A stretch of 25,180 nt of DNA, from positions 1 through 25,180 of the forward strand of contig CACXHG010000227.1 of the NCBI GenBank assembly GCA_902767355.1, read 5' to 3'. Made by a program: the position numbers and the translations under genes. The stretch is from an uncultured Bacteroidia bacterium. Lineage in GTDB: Bacteria; Bacteroidota; Bacteroidia; Bacteroidales; UBA932. Of the stretch, positions 7,383 to 16,059 are shown piece by piece (position 1 is the stretch's first letter; every line of letters begins with the position of its first letter). The notes under the pieces are model-generated. The model saw only the letters and a program-made list of their open reading frames with translations, was not told the DNA's origin and searched no databases.

Positions 7383-7907
7383 TCACCCCGGCAAGCGCCG
7401 CGCCTCGAGCTTCAGCAGGCGCTCTTTGCGCCACTGGCCGGCGGCGTAGCCTCCGAGAGCACCGCCAGCTGCGACAATCCTGTGGCAAGGGATAATCAGG
7501 GAAATAGGGTTGCGGCCCACCGCCTGGCCGACCGCCCGGGCAGACGGACGGGCGCCGGGGGTGTCAAACTGCCCGCCGACGGCCAATGCAGAGGCCCTTG
7601 CGGCAAGCTGGCCATAGGTCATAGTCTGCCCGTATGGGACGGTGCGCAGGATTCCCCATACAACTTCCTGAAACGCCGTACCTTCCGTTGCCAAGGCCGG
7701 AACGAAGCCGGGAATCCCACCCGCGAAATAACAGTCCAGCCATTCGACGGTCTGCCTGAAGACAGGCGTCAGGGCGGTCACCGTTTCCGGCCCGATTCCC
7801 GGGGCGAAATGCTTCTGCCCCTCGAACCATAGCCCCGTCAGAACACGTTCGCTTCCGGCAAGCGTGATTTGACCCAGCTCAGAACTGTATTCCCAGGTGT
7901 AAATCAT
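7383..7907 (-). CDS. ogt: methylated-DNA--[protein]-cysteine S-methyltransferase
   Basis: A cytosolic suicide repair protein of 174 aa that transfers the alkyl group from O6-alkylguanine (or O4-alkylthymine) in DNA to its own cysteine. The active-site motif IIPCHRIV contains acceptor Cys141. The helix-turn-helix region (TVPYGQTMTYGQLA, about 89-101), the Asn hinge (GRNP, 131-134) and the C-terminal GGYAAGQWRKERLLKLE are typical. The length fits the single-domain Ogt/MGMT type without the N-terminal Ada domain. The loop before the hinge (ALAVGGQFDTPGARPSARAV) is slightly longer than in many homologues. It starts 31 bp after the beta-mannosidase stop with no visible terminator between them, so it may be read through from the glycan operon; a DNA-repair role in glycan use is not implied. 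Confidence 0.95.
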   Translation of the reverse strand: MIYTWEYSSELGQITLAGSERVLTGLWFEGQKHFAPGIGPETVTALTPVFRQTVEWLDCYFAGGIPGFVPALATEGTAFQEVVWGILRTVPYGQTMTYGQLAARASALAVGGQFDTPGARPSARAVGQAVGRNPISLIIPCHRIVAAGGALGGYAAGQWRKERLLKLEARRLPG

Positions 7908-7938
7908 ATTGCGAAATTAAGGATAAAAAGCTGCGGGC

Positions 7939-10494
7939 CTATAGATAGGTCTCGCCGAGGTGCATCAGTTTGAGCGAGGAGGCAAACTTGCCGAAGTCGT
8001 CAAACCCGTTCTTGGGGGTAAAGACCAGCTCCACCGGGCGGCCGGGATAGAGGGTGAAGCTGTTGTCGCTGAATTCGCCGGGGATGTCGCCGGCCGACAG
8101 CCACACGAAGAAGGCGGGCTTGTCGGCGGCCAGGGTCACCGTCCAGCGCCCGTCGCTTTCTGCCGGAATGCAGCTCACCGATGCCTTTTCGAGCGGGCAA
8201 TCCTTGTATTCGCCGAACATCCAGGTGTTATATGCCACCGCCTTGCCGTCGCAGAGCAGCTGCAGCTCCACGAAACGGCCGCGGCGCTCTGTCTCGCTCC
8301 CGAAATCGTCCAGGGCAAACTCCGCCGCCTTGACAGACTTTCCGCCGGACAGCGAGATGGGCACAGCCTTCTCCGATACGATCTTGCCGCCGAAGGTCCA
8401 CAGCCGCACCACGGCGGTGTAAGACTTGTCGGCCGGGGTGTCATTGATGGCCCAAATGCCCAGGTGGCCGGGATTGTCGATATCGGGCACGGCGCTGATG
8501 GCTTCGAGGGCGAAGAAGCGCTTGGCGTGATAGTGGCTCTGCTTCCATTTGCCATCCCACTCTATGCTGGACCAGGATGCGCCCGGCCAGATGTCGTTCA
8601 ACTGCCAGTAGATGGTTCCCATGCAGTTAGGTTCCAGCGTGCGCCAGAACTGGGTGGCCGTCTCCAGACCCATAGCCTGCTCTACCTGAGACAGATAGAA
8701 GATGTCTTCCACCCGCGAAGGGAAGTTGAAGTGCAGGCACAGGCGGTCCATTATAATCTGATTGCCGCGGCGGCCTTCGGTCACCTCCTTTACGTGGTGG
8801 TCGAATTCCGGCGACCAGATATTTGCTGCGCCGGGCGAGAGGTAACGCGCAATCAAATCATAGCGCGGGAAAGACGAATGGCCATATTCAGAGCAGAAAC
8901 GCGGCCGCACCTTGTAATAGTCAGAAAGCGGCCCGGCAAACTTGGAGATGGACCACAGGTGCATATCACCCTTGGTGTCTTCTTTCCAGTTGTCGGTTGT
9001 GTAGTCACCCGGCCCTGCGCAGGGAGAGCTGGGCCAATAGACGCGGCCCGGGTCGGCCTCGGCCACAATACGTCCGCGGAGTTTGATGAGCGTATCCAGC
9101 TTCTGGGTATAAAAGTCACGGTTGCTGCGGGTTACCTCCCACCAGCCCAGGGCGCCCACGCACTCGTTGTCGCCGCACCAGAGGGCGATGCTGCTGTGGT
9201 CGCGCAGGCGGCGTATCTGGTGGTTAAGCTCGGCCTCCACCTCGTCCAGGAAGCGCTTGTCGGCCGGATAGATGGCGCAGGAGAACATAAAGTCGTGCCA
9301 GAGCATCAGGCCCAGAGAGTCGCAGATATTGTAAAATTCCTCTTTCTCGAACTGGCCGCCGCCCCAGTGGCGCAGCATATTCATATTGGCATCGCGGGCG
9401 CTGCTGAGCACATCCGCATAGCGCTCGTACCTCTGCCGGGTTTCGAACAGCTCGCATGGCACCCAGTCGGCACCTTTTGCAAACATGTCGCGGCCGTTGA
9501 CGCGGAAGGTCATACTCATGCCGGGCTTGCCATACACAGTATCTTCGCGGCTCACTACCTCAAGCTTGCGAAGGCCTATCTTGCGCTCCAGTTTCTGCCC
9601 GTCCACCGCCACTTCCAGAGGATAGAGATACTGCTCTCCCATGCCGTTGGGCCACCACAGGCGGGGATTGCGGACCGTGAAATCCAGGCTGACGATATTG
9701 CTGCCGGGGGCAAGCTTCACCCGGCGGCTCTTTTTCTGGCCGGCAAACGAAACCTCCACTGGGGAAATGCCGCCGGCAGGCGATGTAAGCTGCACGTTTA
9801 CCTTGACGCCGACGCGGCCCTTGCGCGTAAAATCCTGGTCGCAATAAACATAATCTATGCGGGCGGCATCCACGGCAATCAGTTCCACCTTACCGGCAAA
9901 GCCCGTCACCATCTGGCACGGGCCCCAGTCCCAGCCGCCGTGGCAGGCTGGTTTGCGTATGGTATTGATGCTGGGCACAAGGCCGACCTCCGACATAGGC
10001 ATAGGATAGCCATAATCGGCGGCGAAGGCCTCGCTGACCTTCTCTGCGCTGTGGAAATATCCCTCGATCACATTCTCCCCGGCTACCAGATAAGGCTTCA
10101 CATCCCACTCCCAGCGGCGGAAACGGTTGGTAGTGCTGCCCACCTTATGCCCGTTTATCGATATGTCGCAGAAGGTGTCAACGTCTTCCAATCGCAAATA
10201 CACTGCCGCGTGGGCCAGGTCTTCGGCGCCAAGCGTAAATGTGCGGCTGATGCGCCAGTCACAGCGGCCAACCCACAGATTCTCCAGTTCGTTGAAGCCG
10301 TAGTAAGGATCCTTGATAAGCCCCGCCTCCAGCAGCGCCGAATGCACGTCGCCGGGCACCTGCACCTGCAGGTCTGAGGGCAAGCCTTCGCCCACCCCTT
10401 CCAGATGCCAAGTGCCGGAAAGGTCAACAGTGCCGGCAGCAAATGCTGCCACCGACAGCAACAAACTAAATACGAGCGCCTGTAAACGTTTCAT
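7939..10494 (-). CDS. GH2 beta-mannosidase
   Basis: A GH2 enzyme of 851 aa, close to the usual beta-mannosidase length of about 850. It removes terminal non-reducing beta-D-mannose from oligosaccharides. A non-lipid signal peptide (about 1-20, LLLSVAAFAA) points to the periplasm. A sugar-binding jelly-roll domain (about 25-205, with PGDVHSALLEAGLIKDPYYG and ACHGGWDWGP) is followed by an immunoglobulin-like domain and the TIM barrel (about 330-680). The acid/base is Glu444 in LWCGDNE and the nucleophile Glu536 in RFCSEYGHSS. NMLRHWGGG and the Trp-rich TIYWQLNDIWPG are also characteristic. The motif PGDVH...DPYYG favours beta-mannosidase over beta-galactosidase or glucuronidase, though exo-beta-glucosaminidase-like variants exist. 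It starts 7 bp after the preceding gene and is the last recognisable glycan enzyme of this operon. Confidence 0.93.
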   Translation of the reverse strand: MKRLQALVFSLLLSVAAFAAGTVDLSGTWHLEGVGEGLPSDLQVQVPGDVHSALLEAGLIKDPYYGFNELENLWVGRCDWRISRTFTLGAEDLAHAAVYLRLEDVDTFCDISINGHKVGSTTNRFRRWEWDVKPYLVAGENVIEGYFHSAEKVSEAFAADYGYPMPMSEVGLVPSINTIRKPACHGGWDWGPCQMVTGFAGKVELIAVDAARIDYVYCDQDFTRKGRVGVKVNVQLTSPAGGISPVEVSFAGQKKSRRVKLAPGSNIVSLDFTVRNPRLWWPNGMGEQYLYPLEVAVDGQKLERKIGLRKLEVVSREDTVYGKPGMSMTFRVNGRDMFAKGADWVPCELFETRQRYERYADVLSSARDANMNMLRHWGGGQFEKEEFYNICDSLGLMLWHDFMFSCAIYPADKRFLDEVEAELNHQIRRLRDHSSIALWCGDNECVGALGWWEVTRSNRDFYTQKLDTLIKLRGRIVAEADPGRVYWPSSPCAGPGDYTTDNWKEDTKGDMHLWSISKFAGPLSDYYKVRPRFCSEYGHSSFPRYDLIARYLSPGAANIWSPEFDHHVKEVTEGRRGNQIIMDRLCLHFNFPSRVEDIFYLSQVEQAMGLETATQFWRTLEPNCMGTIYWQLNDIWPGASWSSIEWDGKWKQSHYHAKRFFALEAISAVPDIDNPGHLGIWAINDTPADKSYTAVVRLWTFGGKIVSEKAVPISLSGGKSVKAAEFALDDFGSETERRGRFVELQLLCDGKAVAYNTWMFGEYKDCPLEKASVSCIPAESDGRWTVTLAADKPAFFVWLSAGDIPGEFSDNSFTLYPGRPVELVFTPKNGFDDFGKFASSLKLMHLGETYL

Positions 10495-10501
10495 AATGCT
10501 T

Positions 10502-12160
10502 CTATAAGGGTTTTATTTCCAGGAACAGTACATTGCTGGCATTTATGGTTTCGGCCAGGATCACGCAGCCGCCTGAGACGGGAGCCGTCTCGGTCACGGG
10601 CGTCAGGCGGGCGCACTCTATGTATTTATCCCTGACGGTTTTATATTTCTGGATGGCAGATGCGCGGTTGAGGGTGACGGTATTGTCCAGCAGAGGGTCG
10701 TCGGGGCTCCAGGCAAAGTCGCTGTCAGCAATGCCCAGTGTTTTACGGTCCTCGACCCATTCGTCGAAGAAATTGCAGTCGTCGTTGACCAGGTAGCGGG
10801 TAATCTGGACCTGGCTTGCCTCGAAGGGAAGTTTCACACGAAGAGTATAGCGCTGCCAGCCGGAATAATTGAGCATATTCTTGAAATTATAGACCATCAG
10901 CCGCACCAGATTGCCTTCGCTGGCGGCCAGGCAGCCAATCTCGGCCCCATCCAGCGAAGGGAAGTTGACCTGGGCCGCGCTGCGATGCATATTCTCGAAC
11001 TTGGCTATATTCTGCGCTACGTGGAAACTGATTATCGGATAGCCGAAGATATTGCCGCCGGTCAAGAAATTCCACGATGAGAAATAGTCCATGCCACAGT
11101 CGATGGCCTGCAGGAACAATCGAGCATCGTAGGCAGCCTGCCAGGTGTAGCCGGTGGTGCGGTTGTACAGATCCTGGGAGTCGCGGCCCCTTTTGAGGCC
11201 CGCCAGGATACGCCCCTCGTCCACCCCGTAAATCAGATTGTTCAGGCCGCAGGATTCGGCGGCATTCTTGAGTATGGCAATAGTTTCGGGCAGCGGATGG
11301 CCGCTGGTGAATTCGCCCGGACGGACATCGTAATACGAAGCCGACAGGAACCTTATCGGGGTCCCCACGCCGCCATTGGCATAGTTGGTACCCTTGGCGC
11401 AGTGCTCGATGAACTTGCGCTCGTCCCATCCGCCTTCGCTCACGGTCATAGAGTGCGCCCCCACGAACACATCGGGCCCGAGCACATCCACAAGGGCCTG
11501 CACGGTATAGTCATACAGCTTGCAATATGCCTCGCAGCTGTCGCTGCCCAGAGAGCTTTTAGCCTTGAACCAGTCATAATTCTCGTATTCTGTCATGCAG
11601 CCGAAGCGCCAAGAACGCACTTCTTCCAGCCCGAATTCCTCTACCAGGGCCGTGACAATAGCCTTGATATAAGCGTAATACTGGTTATAGTCGTCCGGCG
11701 GATAGACATTGGTGCCGAAGCCGCCTATGTAGGGGTCGGTGGTGAGTTTCAGGGGCACGCTGCCCAGCTTCAGGTGCGGTTTGGCACCCATGGTCAGCAC
11801 CCCGCGGCAGTTGGTTATCAGGTTGTCGAAATTGTAGTCGTCCAGCACGTCCCTGCGGCCAGGGTTGCGGAACAGGTCGCGACCGGTGCTGCCGCCGGTG
11901 CACTGCATGAACTGCACATACTTGACAAACTCGAACACATTCCCCTCGGGATTGAGATTGGGGTGATGATAGAGTTTGCCCATGTCCCAGACATTTACAT
12001 TGTCCACGATATTGGGCAGCACTGCCCCCGAGACAGTGGCGTCCACGTCGATATAATTGCCGCTCAGGGGCACAAGCTCCCTCTCTGGTTCTTTACGCTC
12101 GCAGGCGCACGAGGCAGCCGCCAGGCCGAGGATAAACAGATGAAATATAAGCTGCCTCAT
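10502..12160 (-). CDS. GH39-like clan GH-A glycoside hydrolase lipoprotein
   Basis: A predicted lipoprotein of 552 aa (signal peptide to LAAASC, Cys18, followed by charged residues). The chain starts with a TIM barrel (about 45-400): VNVWDMGKLYHHP in the first strand, SWRFGCMTEYENYDWF with Glu191 as likely acid/base, and LIYGVDEGRIL with Glu315 as likely nucleophile. A beta-sandwich tail follows (about 400-552). The overall order and the WRF-x3-EYE motif resemble GH39 (beta-xylosidase, alpha-L-iduronidase and related enzymes), but the usual NEP is replaced by TEY, so the family call is tentative and another GH-A family is possible. The substrate is unknown. It lies 3 bp downstream of the preceding GH-A gene and 7 bp upstream of the beta-mannosidase gene, so it belongs to the same operon. 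Confidence 0.75.
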   Translation of the reverse strand: MRQLIFHLFILGLAAASCACERKEPERELVPLSGNYIDVDATVSGAVLPNIVDNVNVWDMGKLYHHPNLNPEGNVFEFVKYVQFMQCTGGSTGRDLFRNPGRRDVLDDYNFDNLITNCRGVLTMGAKPHLKLGSVPLKLTTDPYIGGFGTNVYPPDDYNQYYAYIKAIVTALVEEFGLEEVRSWRFGCMTEYENYDWFKAKSSLGSDSCEAYCKLYDYTVQALVDVLGPDVFVGAHSMTVSEGGWDERKFIEHCAKGTNYANGGVGTPIRFLSASYYDVRPGEFTSGHPLPETIAILKNAAESCGLNNLIYGVDEGRILAGLKRGRDSQDLYNRTTGYTWQAAYDARLFLQAIDCGMDYFSSWNFLTGGNIFGYPIISFHVAQNIAKFENMHRSAAQVNFPSLDGAEIGCLAASEGNLVRLMVYNFKNMLNYSGWQRYTLRVKLPFEASQVQITRYLVNDDCNFFDEWVEDRKTLGIADSDFAWSPDDPLLDNTVTLNRASAIQKYKTVRDKYIECARLTPVTETAPVSGGCVILAETINASNVLFLEIKPL

Positions 12161-12163
12161 TTT

Positions 12164-13669
12164 CTACTTCTGACAATAATAAGCGACACTTTTGGCCGGA
12201 ACCACCACTTTGAGCCCACCGGAAGCAGCCCTGGCGCTGCCCGAAGGCGCGATGAGCGAGCCGTCCGAAGGCAATTTGCCTTCTTGATAAGTGATTATGT
12301 CAAACTGACCTTCCAGGCCGCCGGCAATCTCCAGCGCCAGCTCTTCTTTATGCTGATTGGCAATGACACAGACCCATTTGCCGTCGGTGTTTTTGAAAGC
12401 CGTGGCGGCGGCAAAGTCGCGGCCGGTGTCGATGGGATGGATCTCAGCCCCCGGGCGCACCCGGCTGGACAGCAGCGAATAAGCATAGTACTGCGGGCGG
12501 CACTCAAAGTCGCACTTGATGCGGTTATAGGTGGTGTCCGAAGCATATTCCTTCTTGGCAGAGCGCCACAGCCCAAGCTGCTGCATCTGCTGATAGTCTG
12601 CGTCAAAATTGTAGTACTGGTCTATCAGGCCCCAGTAGCTGATGCCGCAGGCGCCGGCATTGAAAAAGTTGAGCGCCAGGCGCGTAATCAGAACGCCGCG
12701 CTCATATTCATCTATATCCCGCTGGCGGGAGGCGCCCACGCACTGGTTGGACCCGAATTCGCCCACAAGGTGCTTGAGGCCGGCTCTGGCGCTGATGGCC
12801 ACATTGTTTTTCTCCCAGGCCAGAATGGTGTCGTTGGGGGTATCGTAGCCGAAAATGTAGGTGTGGCTGTTGAAGATGTCGGCTATGCCCTGCAGCTGCT
12901 CTGCACAGGCTTCGAGATAGTATTGATGAGTGTCGATATTGTCCGAGAGGTTGAAGCGCACCTTGTCGCGCACGCCCAGACGGCGGAAATGCCGGTCCAG
13001 CGCACGGCAGACCTCCATATAGCCCTCCGGAGCGATGACATCGCCGCCGGGCTCGTTGAAGGGGGTCACTTCGTTTACGCAGGTATAACCCTTCTCCTCA
13101 ATCAGATATTTGACCAGCGCCGCAAAGTTCTCGCCGAACTCGTCGTTGTCCTTGGGCGGGCATATCCATGCGCGGTTGGCATCGTGGTCGGCCAGGAAAC
13201 TGGTGGTGACATCGGCATACTCGCTTTCCACCATCTTCACGTGGCGGGTGCAGCCCCAGATGGCCAGGCACACGTCCATTCCGTTCTTCTGTGCCAGATC
13301 CAGCTCCTGGTAGATGGACTGCATCTCTACCGTATTCCAGCGGAAGGCAGACATGTCGGTGTCAAACGCATCGTCGTTGTCGTTGTAGGGCTCGTACCAC
13401 TGCGGCTGGATCATCACGCGGAACTTCTGCAGGCCCATGCGCGTCACCCGCTCGTCTATTATCTTGAAATCCCCGGCCTCTACCCCGTTGTCCGGGCGGC
13501 CCACCACATTCTGGGAATAAAAATGGGGGTCAAACTCGGCTCCGATTGATTCTACGGTTACGGGCGTAGCCTCGCCCACGTCCACACGGACATATTGCCG
13601 GCCGCAGGACGTCGCCGCCAGAAGGCCGACCGCGGCCAGAAGGCCGAATAAGGTTCTAGTCGATCTCAT
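12164..13669 (-). CDS. clan GH-A glycoside hydrolase lipoprotein (GH30/GH5-like, family unclear)
   Basis: A predicted lipoprotein of 501 aa (LLAATSC, Cys22) with a TIM barrel of about 35-400 and a C-terminal beta-sandwich (about 400-501, with ATAFKNTDGKWVCVIANQ). VTPFNEPGGD gives Glu206 as acid/base, and KHLVGEFGSNQ gives Glu304 as nucleophile, the spacing expected for a retaining clan GH-A enzyme. The trailing beta domain, which begins in the same chain that precedes the barrel, recalls GH30, while the EFG nucleophile motif recalls GH5; I cannot decide between them. The ATG overlaps the end of the upstream GH2 gene by 14 bp, pointing to translational coupling. Its likely role is cutting the target polysaccharide at the cell surface. 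Confidence 0.78.
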   Translation of the reverse strand: MRSTRTLFGLLAAVGLLAATSCGRQYVRVDVGEATPVTVESIGAEFDPHFYSQNVVGRPDNGVEAGDFKIIDERVTRMGLQKFRVMIQPQWYEPYNDNDDAFDTDMSAFRWNTVEMQSIYQELDLAQKNGMDVCLAIWGCTRHVKMVESEYADVTTSFLADHDANRAWICPPKDNDEFGENFAALVKYLIEEKGYTCVNEVTPFNEPGGDVIAPEGYMEVCRALDRHFRRLGVRDKVRFNLSDNIDTHQYYLEACAEQLQGIADIFNSHTYIFGYDTPNDTILAWEKNNVAISARAGLKHLVGEFGSNQCVGASRQRDIDEYERGVLITRLALNFFNAGACGISYWGLIDQYYNFDADYQQMQQLGLWRSAKKEYASDTTYNRIKCDFECRPQYYAYSLLSSRVRPGAEIHPIDTGRDFAAATAFKNTDGKWVCVIANQHKEELALEIAGGLEGQFDIITYQEGKLPSDGSLIAPSGSARAASGGLKVVVPAKSVAYYCQK

Positions 13670-16055
13670 ATATGCTTATTTTTTTCATCCAATTCTTATA
13701 GTCATCCAGCTTGTAGGGCGGCTCTCCGTAGAGATAGTGATTGAAATAGTGCCCGTCGCCCACAGAATAATCCACAAGCAGCATCCCCTGCCCTTTCCGT
13801 GCAGGAAGCTTTTTAATCAGCGCGGCCGAGTTAGCATCGGCGTCGAAGTCGCCTTTATAGATGACCTTCCCGCTTTCCACATCCGTGACCTCGACATAGC
13901 CGGAGACATCGTCCAGGGTCTGGTTGTCCACCTTGAGGTAATAGTGCTTGCTGTCCGGGCCGTCGTCCGTAATCATGCAGAGGATGTCGCGGTGGACATT
14001 CTGCATATAGTAGAAGGCGCGCTTTTTGCCGCCATAATAGTCGCTGATGGCATCCGAAAGCAGCGGCCAGCCGTCGCGGATATTCCACCAGATGATACCG
14101 GTGCGGTAGGGCCTGCCGCCGCGCCAGCGCTCCACAAAATATTTCATGGCCTCCGCCTGCACGCTCTGCGAGGCGAAGATAAATCTTTCCAGTTCTGAAG
14201 GAACCTCCCCGAAGATAGTCCGGACCTGATTGGTCATAAGGTCGTTGCGACCGCCCTGGAACTTGACGTCATAGATGCGGTTGGCCTTGGTCTGCCACTC
14301 GTCGTTCCACATTCCTACCTCGCCGCCAAGCCAGGGGTTGACATTTTCGGGGGTAAACATCTTTTTGAGCGTTTCCATATTGGGACATCCGTGATAGCCG
14401 ATTTCGCTCACAAACTGGCTCGGATTTTTTACATAAAAGTCGGCCTTGTAGTAGCCACGCGGGCCCCAGAGATGGTTCTCGGGGAGGAATTCGTCGGCAC
14501 TGCCCTCGGCCACCACGCGCGGGCTGTAATAAGGCGAAGACGGCAGATAGGGCCTGGTGGGATCCAGCTCGTAGCACACCCTGGCCAGGGTAAGGCGCGA
14601 GGTGCGGTCTTTGTTGGGATCCAGGTTGAAATTGCGCAGACGGCCGAAAATCATGCTCTGGTCGTCTTCGTTGTTGCCGCTCCAGAGCACCAGGCTGGCA
14701 TGGTTGCGCAGTTTACGCACCACGCTTATGGCCTCCTGCTCTACCATGGCGGCAAAGTCGTCGCGCTGGGAATAATTGCTGCAGCCGAAGGCGAAGTCCT
14801 GCCAAACCATAATGCCGTTTTCGTCGCAGAGGTCAAAGAAGCGGTGGTCTTCATAGACATTCCCGCCCCAGCAGCGGGTAATGTTGCAGTTCATCTCCAC
14901 CATCAGGGCCACGGCGGCATCGTAGTGCGAGGCGTCGCGGCTGTGCAGGGCATCCATAGGCACCCAGTTGGTACCCTTTGCAAATACCGGCACGCCGTTG
15001 ACCACAAACTGGAACTGACCGGGTTTGCCGGGCAGGTTCACGTCGTCTATGTCCAGCTCCACCATGCGGATGCCTATGCGGCGGCTGTCGCTGTCATAGA
15101 CCTCGCCGGTTTTGCAGTCCACAAGCTGCACCTGCACATCGTAGAGCGCAGGCTCGCCGTAGCCGCGCGGCCACCAGAATTCCACATTCTCCATGTCGAA
15201 GCTCAGGCAGTCGGCCGCCTTGCGCATCAGCTGCTGCTGGCGGACCACAGGCTTGCCGTCGCGGGAAATGGTGACCACGGCTTCCACATTGTCAAATTTT
15301 TCGAAAGGCATGCGGGTCTGCAGGTAAAGGTATTCCTTGGCCTTGCGAGCGGGCACGTCTATCTCATAGGTCATCCAGTGGGCATCGGTAATTGTCACCG
15401 GGTTCTCCACTTTCAGGACCACGTCCCGCCACAGGCCGGCGCTCACCAGGCGGGGCATGATGTCCCAGCCATAGGTGCTGGGCGCGCGGCGGGCATAGGC
15501 GCTCTCTTCGTTGGCAAAATTGCCTATGCTGAGAGCCCCCAGAAAATATTTCTGCACTTCCAGCACGCTGGAGCGGATAATCACCTCCAGCTTATTCTCC
15601 GGCTGAAGGAGATCCGTGACGTCATATTCGTGCTCTATGAGCATATTGGCCGCACTGCCTATATGCTCTCCGTTGAGATAAATCTCGGCGAAGGTGTCCA
15701 GCCCCTCGAAGCAGAGGACAGCCCTCTGCCCCGCCTTGAGCTGCGTTGCTGCGAAAGTCTTGGAATAGCACCACTGGTAGCCCTCCCACTTGCGCAGGGT
15801 ATAGATATTATTGCCTATCATTGGGTCGGCAATCAGGCCGGCCTTTTCCAGGTCGATCTCCACGTTGCCGGGCACGGTGGCCTCGATGGTCGTCCCGTCC
15901 GTTGCTGCAACCCCTTCGGGCGCAGTGACCGCCACGGCCGGCTGAGGGAAAAACTTAAGGCTCCAGCTGCCACCAAGGGACTGCTCGGCCACATGGGCAT
16001 TCGCAGCCAGTGCCAGAGTGGTCATGGCCGCCATCAGCAATAATATCCGTTTCAT
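13656..16055 (-). CDS. GH2 exo-glycosidase (beta-mannosidase-like)
   Basis: A GH2 protein of 799 aa with a non-lipid signal peptide (about 1-20, ending ALAANA), hence probably periplasmic. The jelly-roll domain (about 22-215) has ATVPGNVEIDLEKAGLIADP, like the PGxVHxxLxxAGLIxDP motif of beta-mannosidases. An Ig-like domain precedes the TIM barrel (about 345-690). Glu463 in LWSGNNE is the acid/base and Glu551 in FVSEIGYHG the nucleophile; CWGGNVYED and the late IIWWNIRDGWP fit the fold. It differs from the second GH2 enzyme at 7939-10494, so the two probably act on different linkages or chain ends. Beta-mannosidase, exo-beta-glucosaminidase or another beta-exo-activity is possible. It starts 4 bp after the preceding gene. 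Confidence 0.86.
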   Translation of the reverse strand: MKRILLLMAAMTTLALAANAHVAEQSLGGSWSLKFFPQPAVAVTAPEGVAATDGTTIEATVPGNVEIDLEKAGLIADPMIGNNIYTLRKWEGYQWCYSKTFAATQLKAGQRAVLCFEGLDTFAEIYLNGEHIGSAANMLIEHEYDVTDLLQPENKLEVIIRSSVLEVQKYFLGALSIGNFANEESAYARRAPSTYGWDIMPRLVSAGLWRDVVLKVENPVTITDAHWMTYEIDVPARKAKEYLYLQTRMPFEKFDNVEAVVTISRDGKPVVRQQQLMRKAADCLSFDMENVEFWWPRGYGEPALYDVQVQLVDCKTGEVYDSDSRRIGIRMVELDIDDVNLPGKPGQFQFVVNGVPVFAKGTNWVPMDALHSRDASHYDAAVALMVEMNCNITRCWGGNVYEDHRFFDLCDENGIMVWQDFAFGCSNYSQRDDFAAMVEQEAISVVRKLRNHASLVLWSGNNEDDQSMIFGRLRNFNLDPNKDRTSRLTLARVCYELDPTRPYLPSSPYYSPRVVAEGSADEFLPENHLWGPRGYYKADFYVKNPSQFVSEIGYHGCPNMETLKKMFTPENVNPWLGGEVGMWNDEWQTKANRIYDVKFQGGRNDLMTNQVRTIFGEVPSELERFIFASQSVQAEAMKYFVERWRGGRPYRTGIIWWNIRDGWPLLSDAISDYYGGKKRAFYYMQNVHRDILCMITDDGPDSKHYYLKVDNQTLDDVSGYVEVTDVESGKVIYKGDFDADANSAALIKKLPARKGQGMLLVDYSVGDGHYFNHYLYGEPPYKLDDYKNWMKKISIYEID

Positions 16056-16059
16056 AATC

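Noticed and set aside
7908..7938. Terminator after the beta-mannosidase gene
   Set aside because: A run of five T is present on the minus strand, but no stem of more than about 5 bp precedes it.
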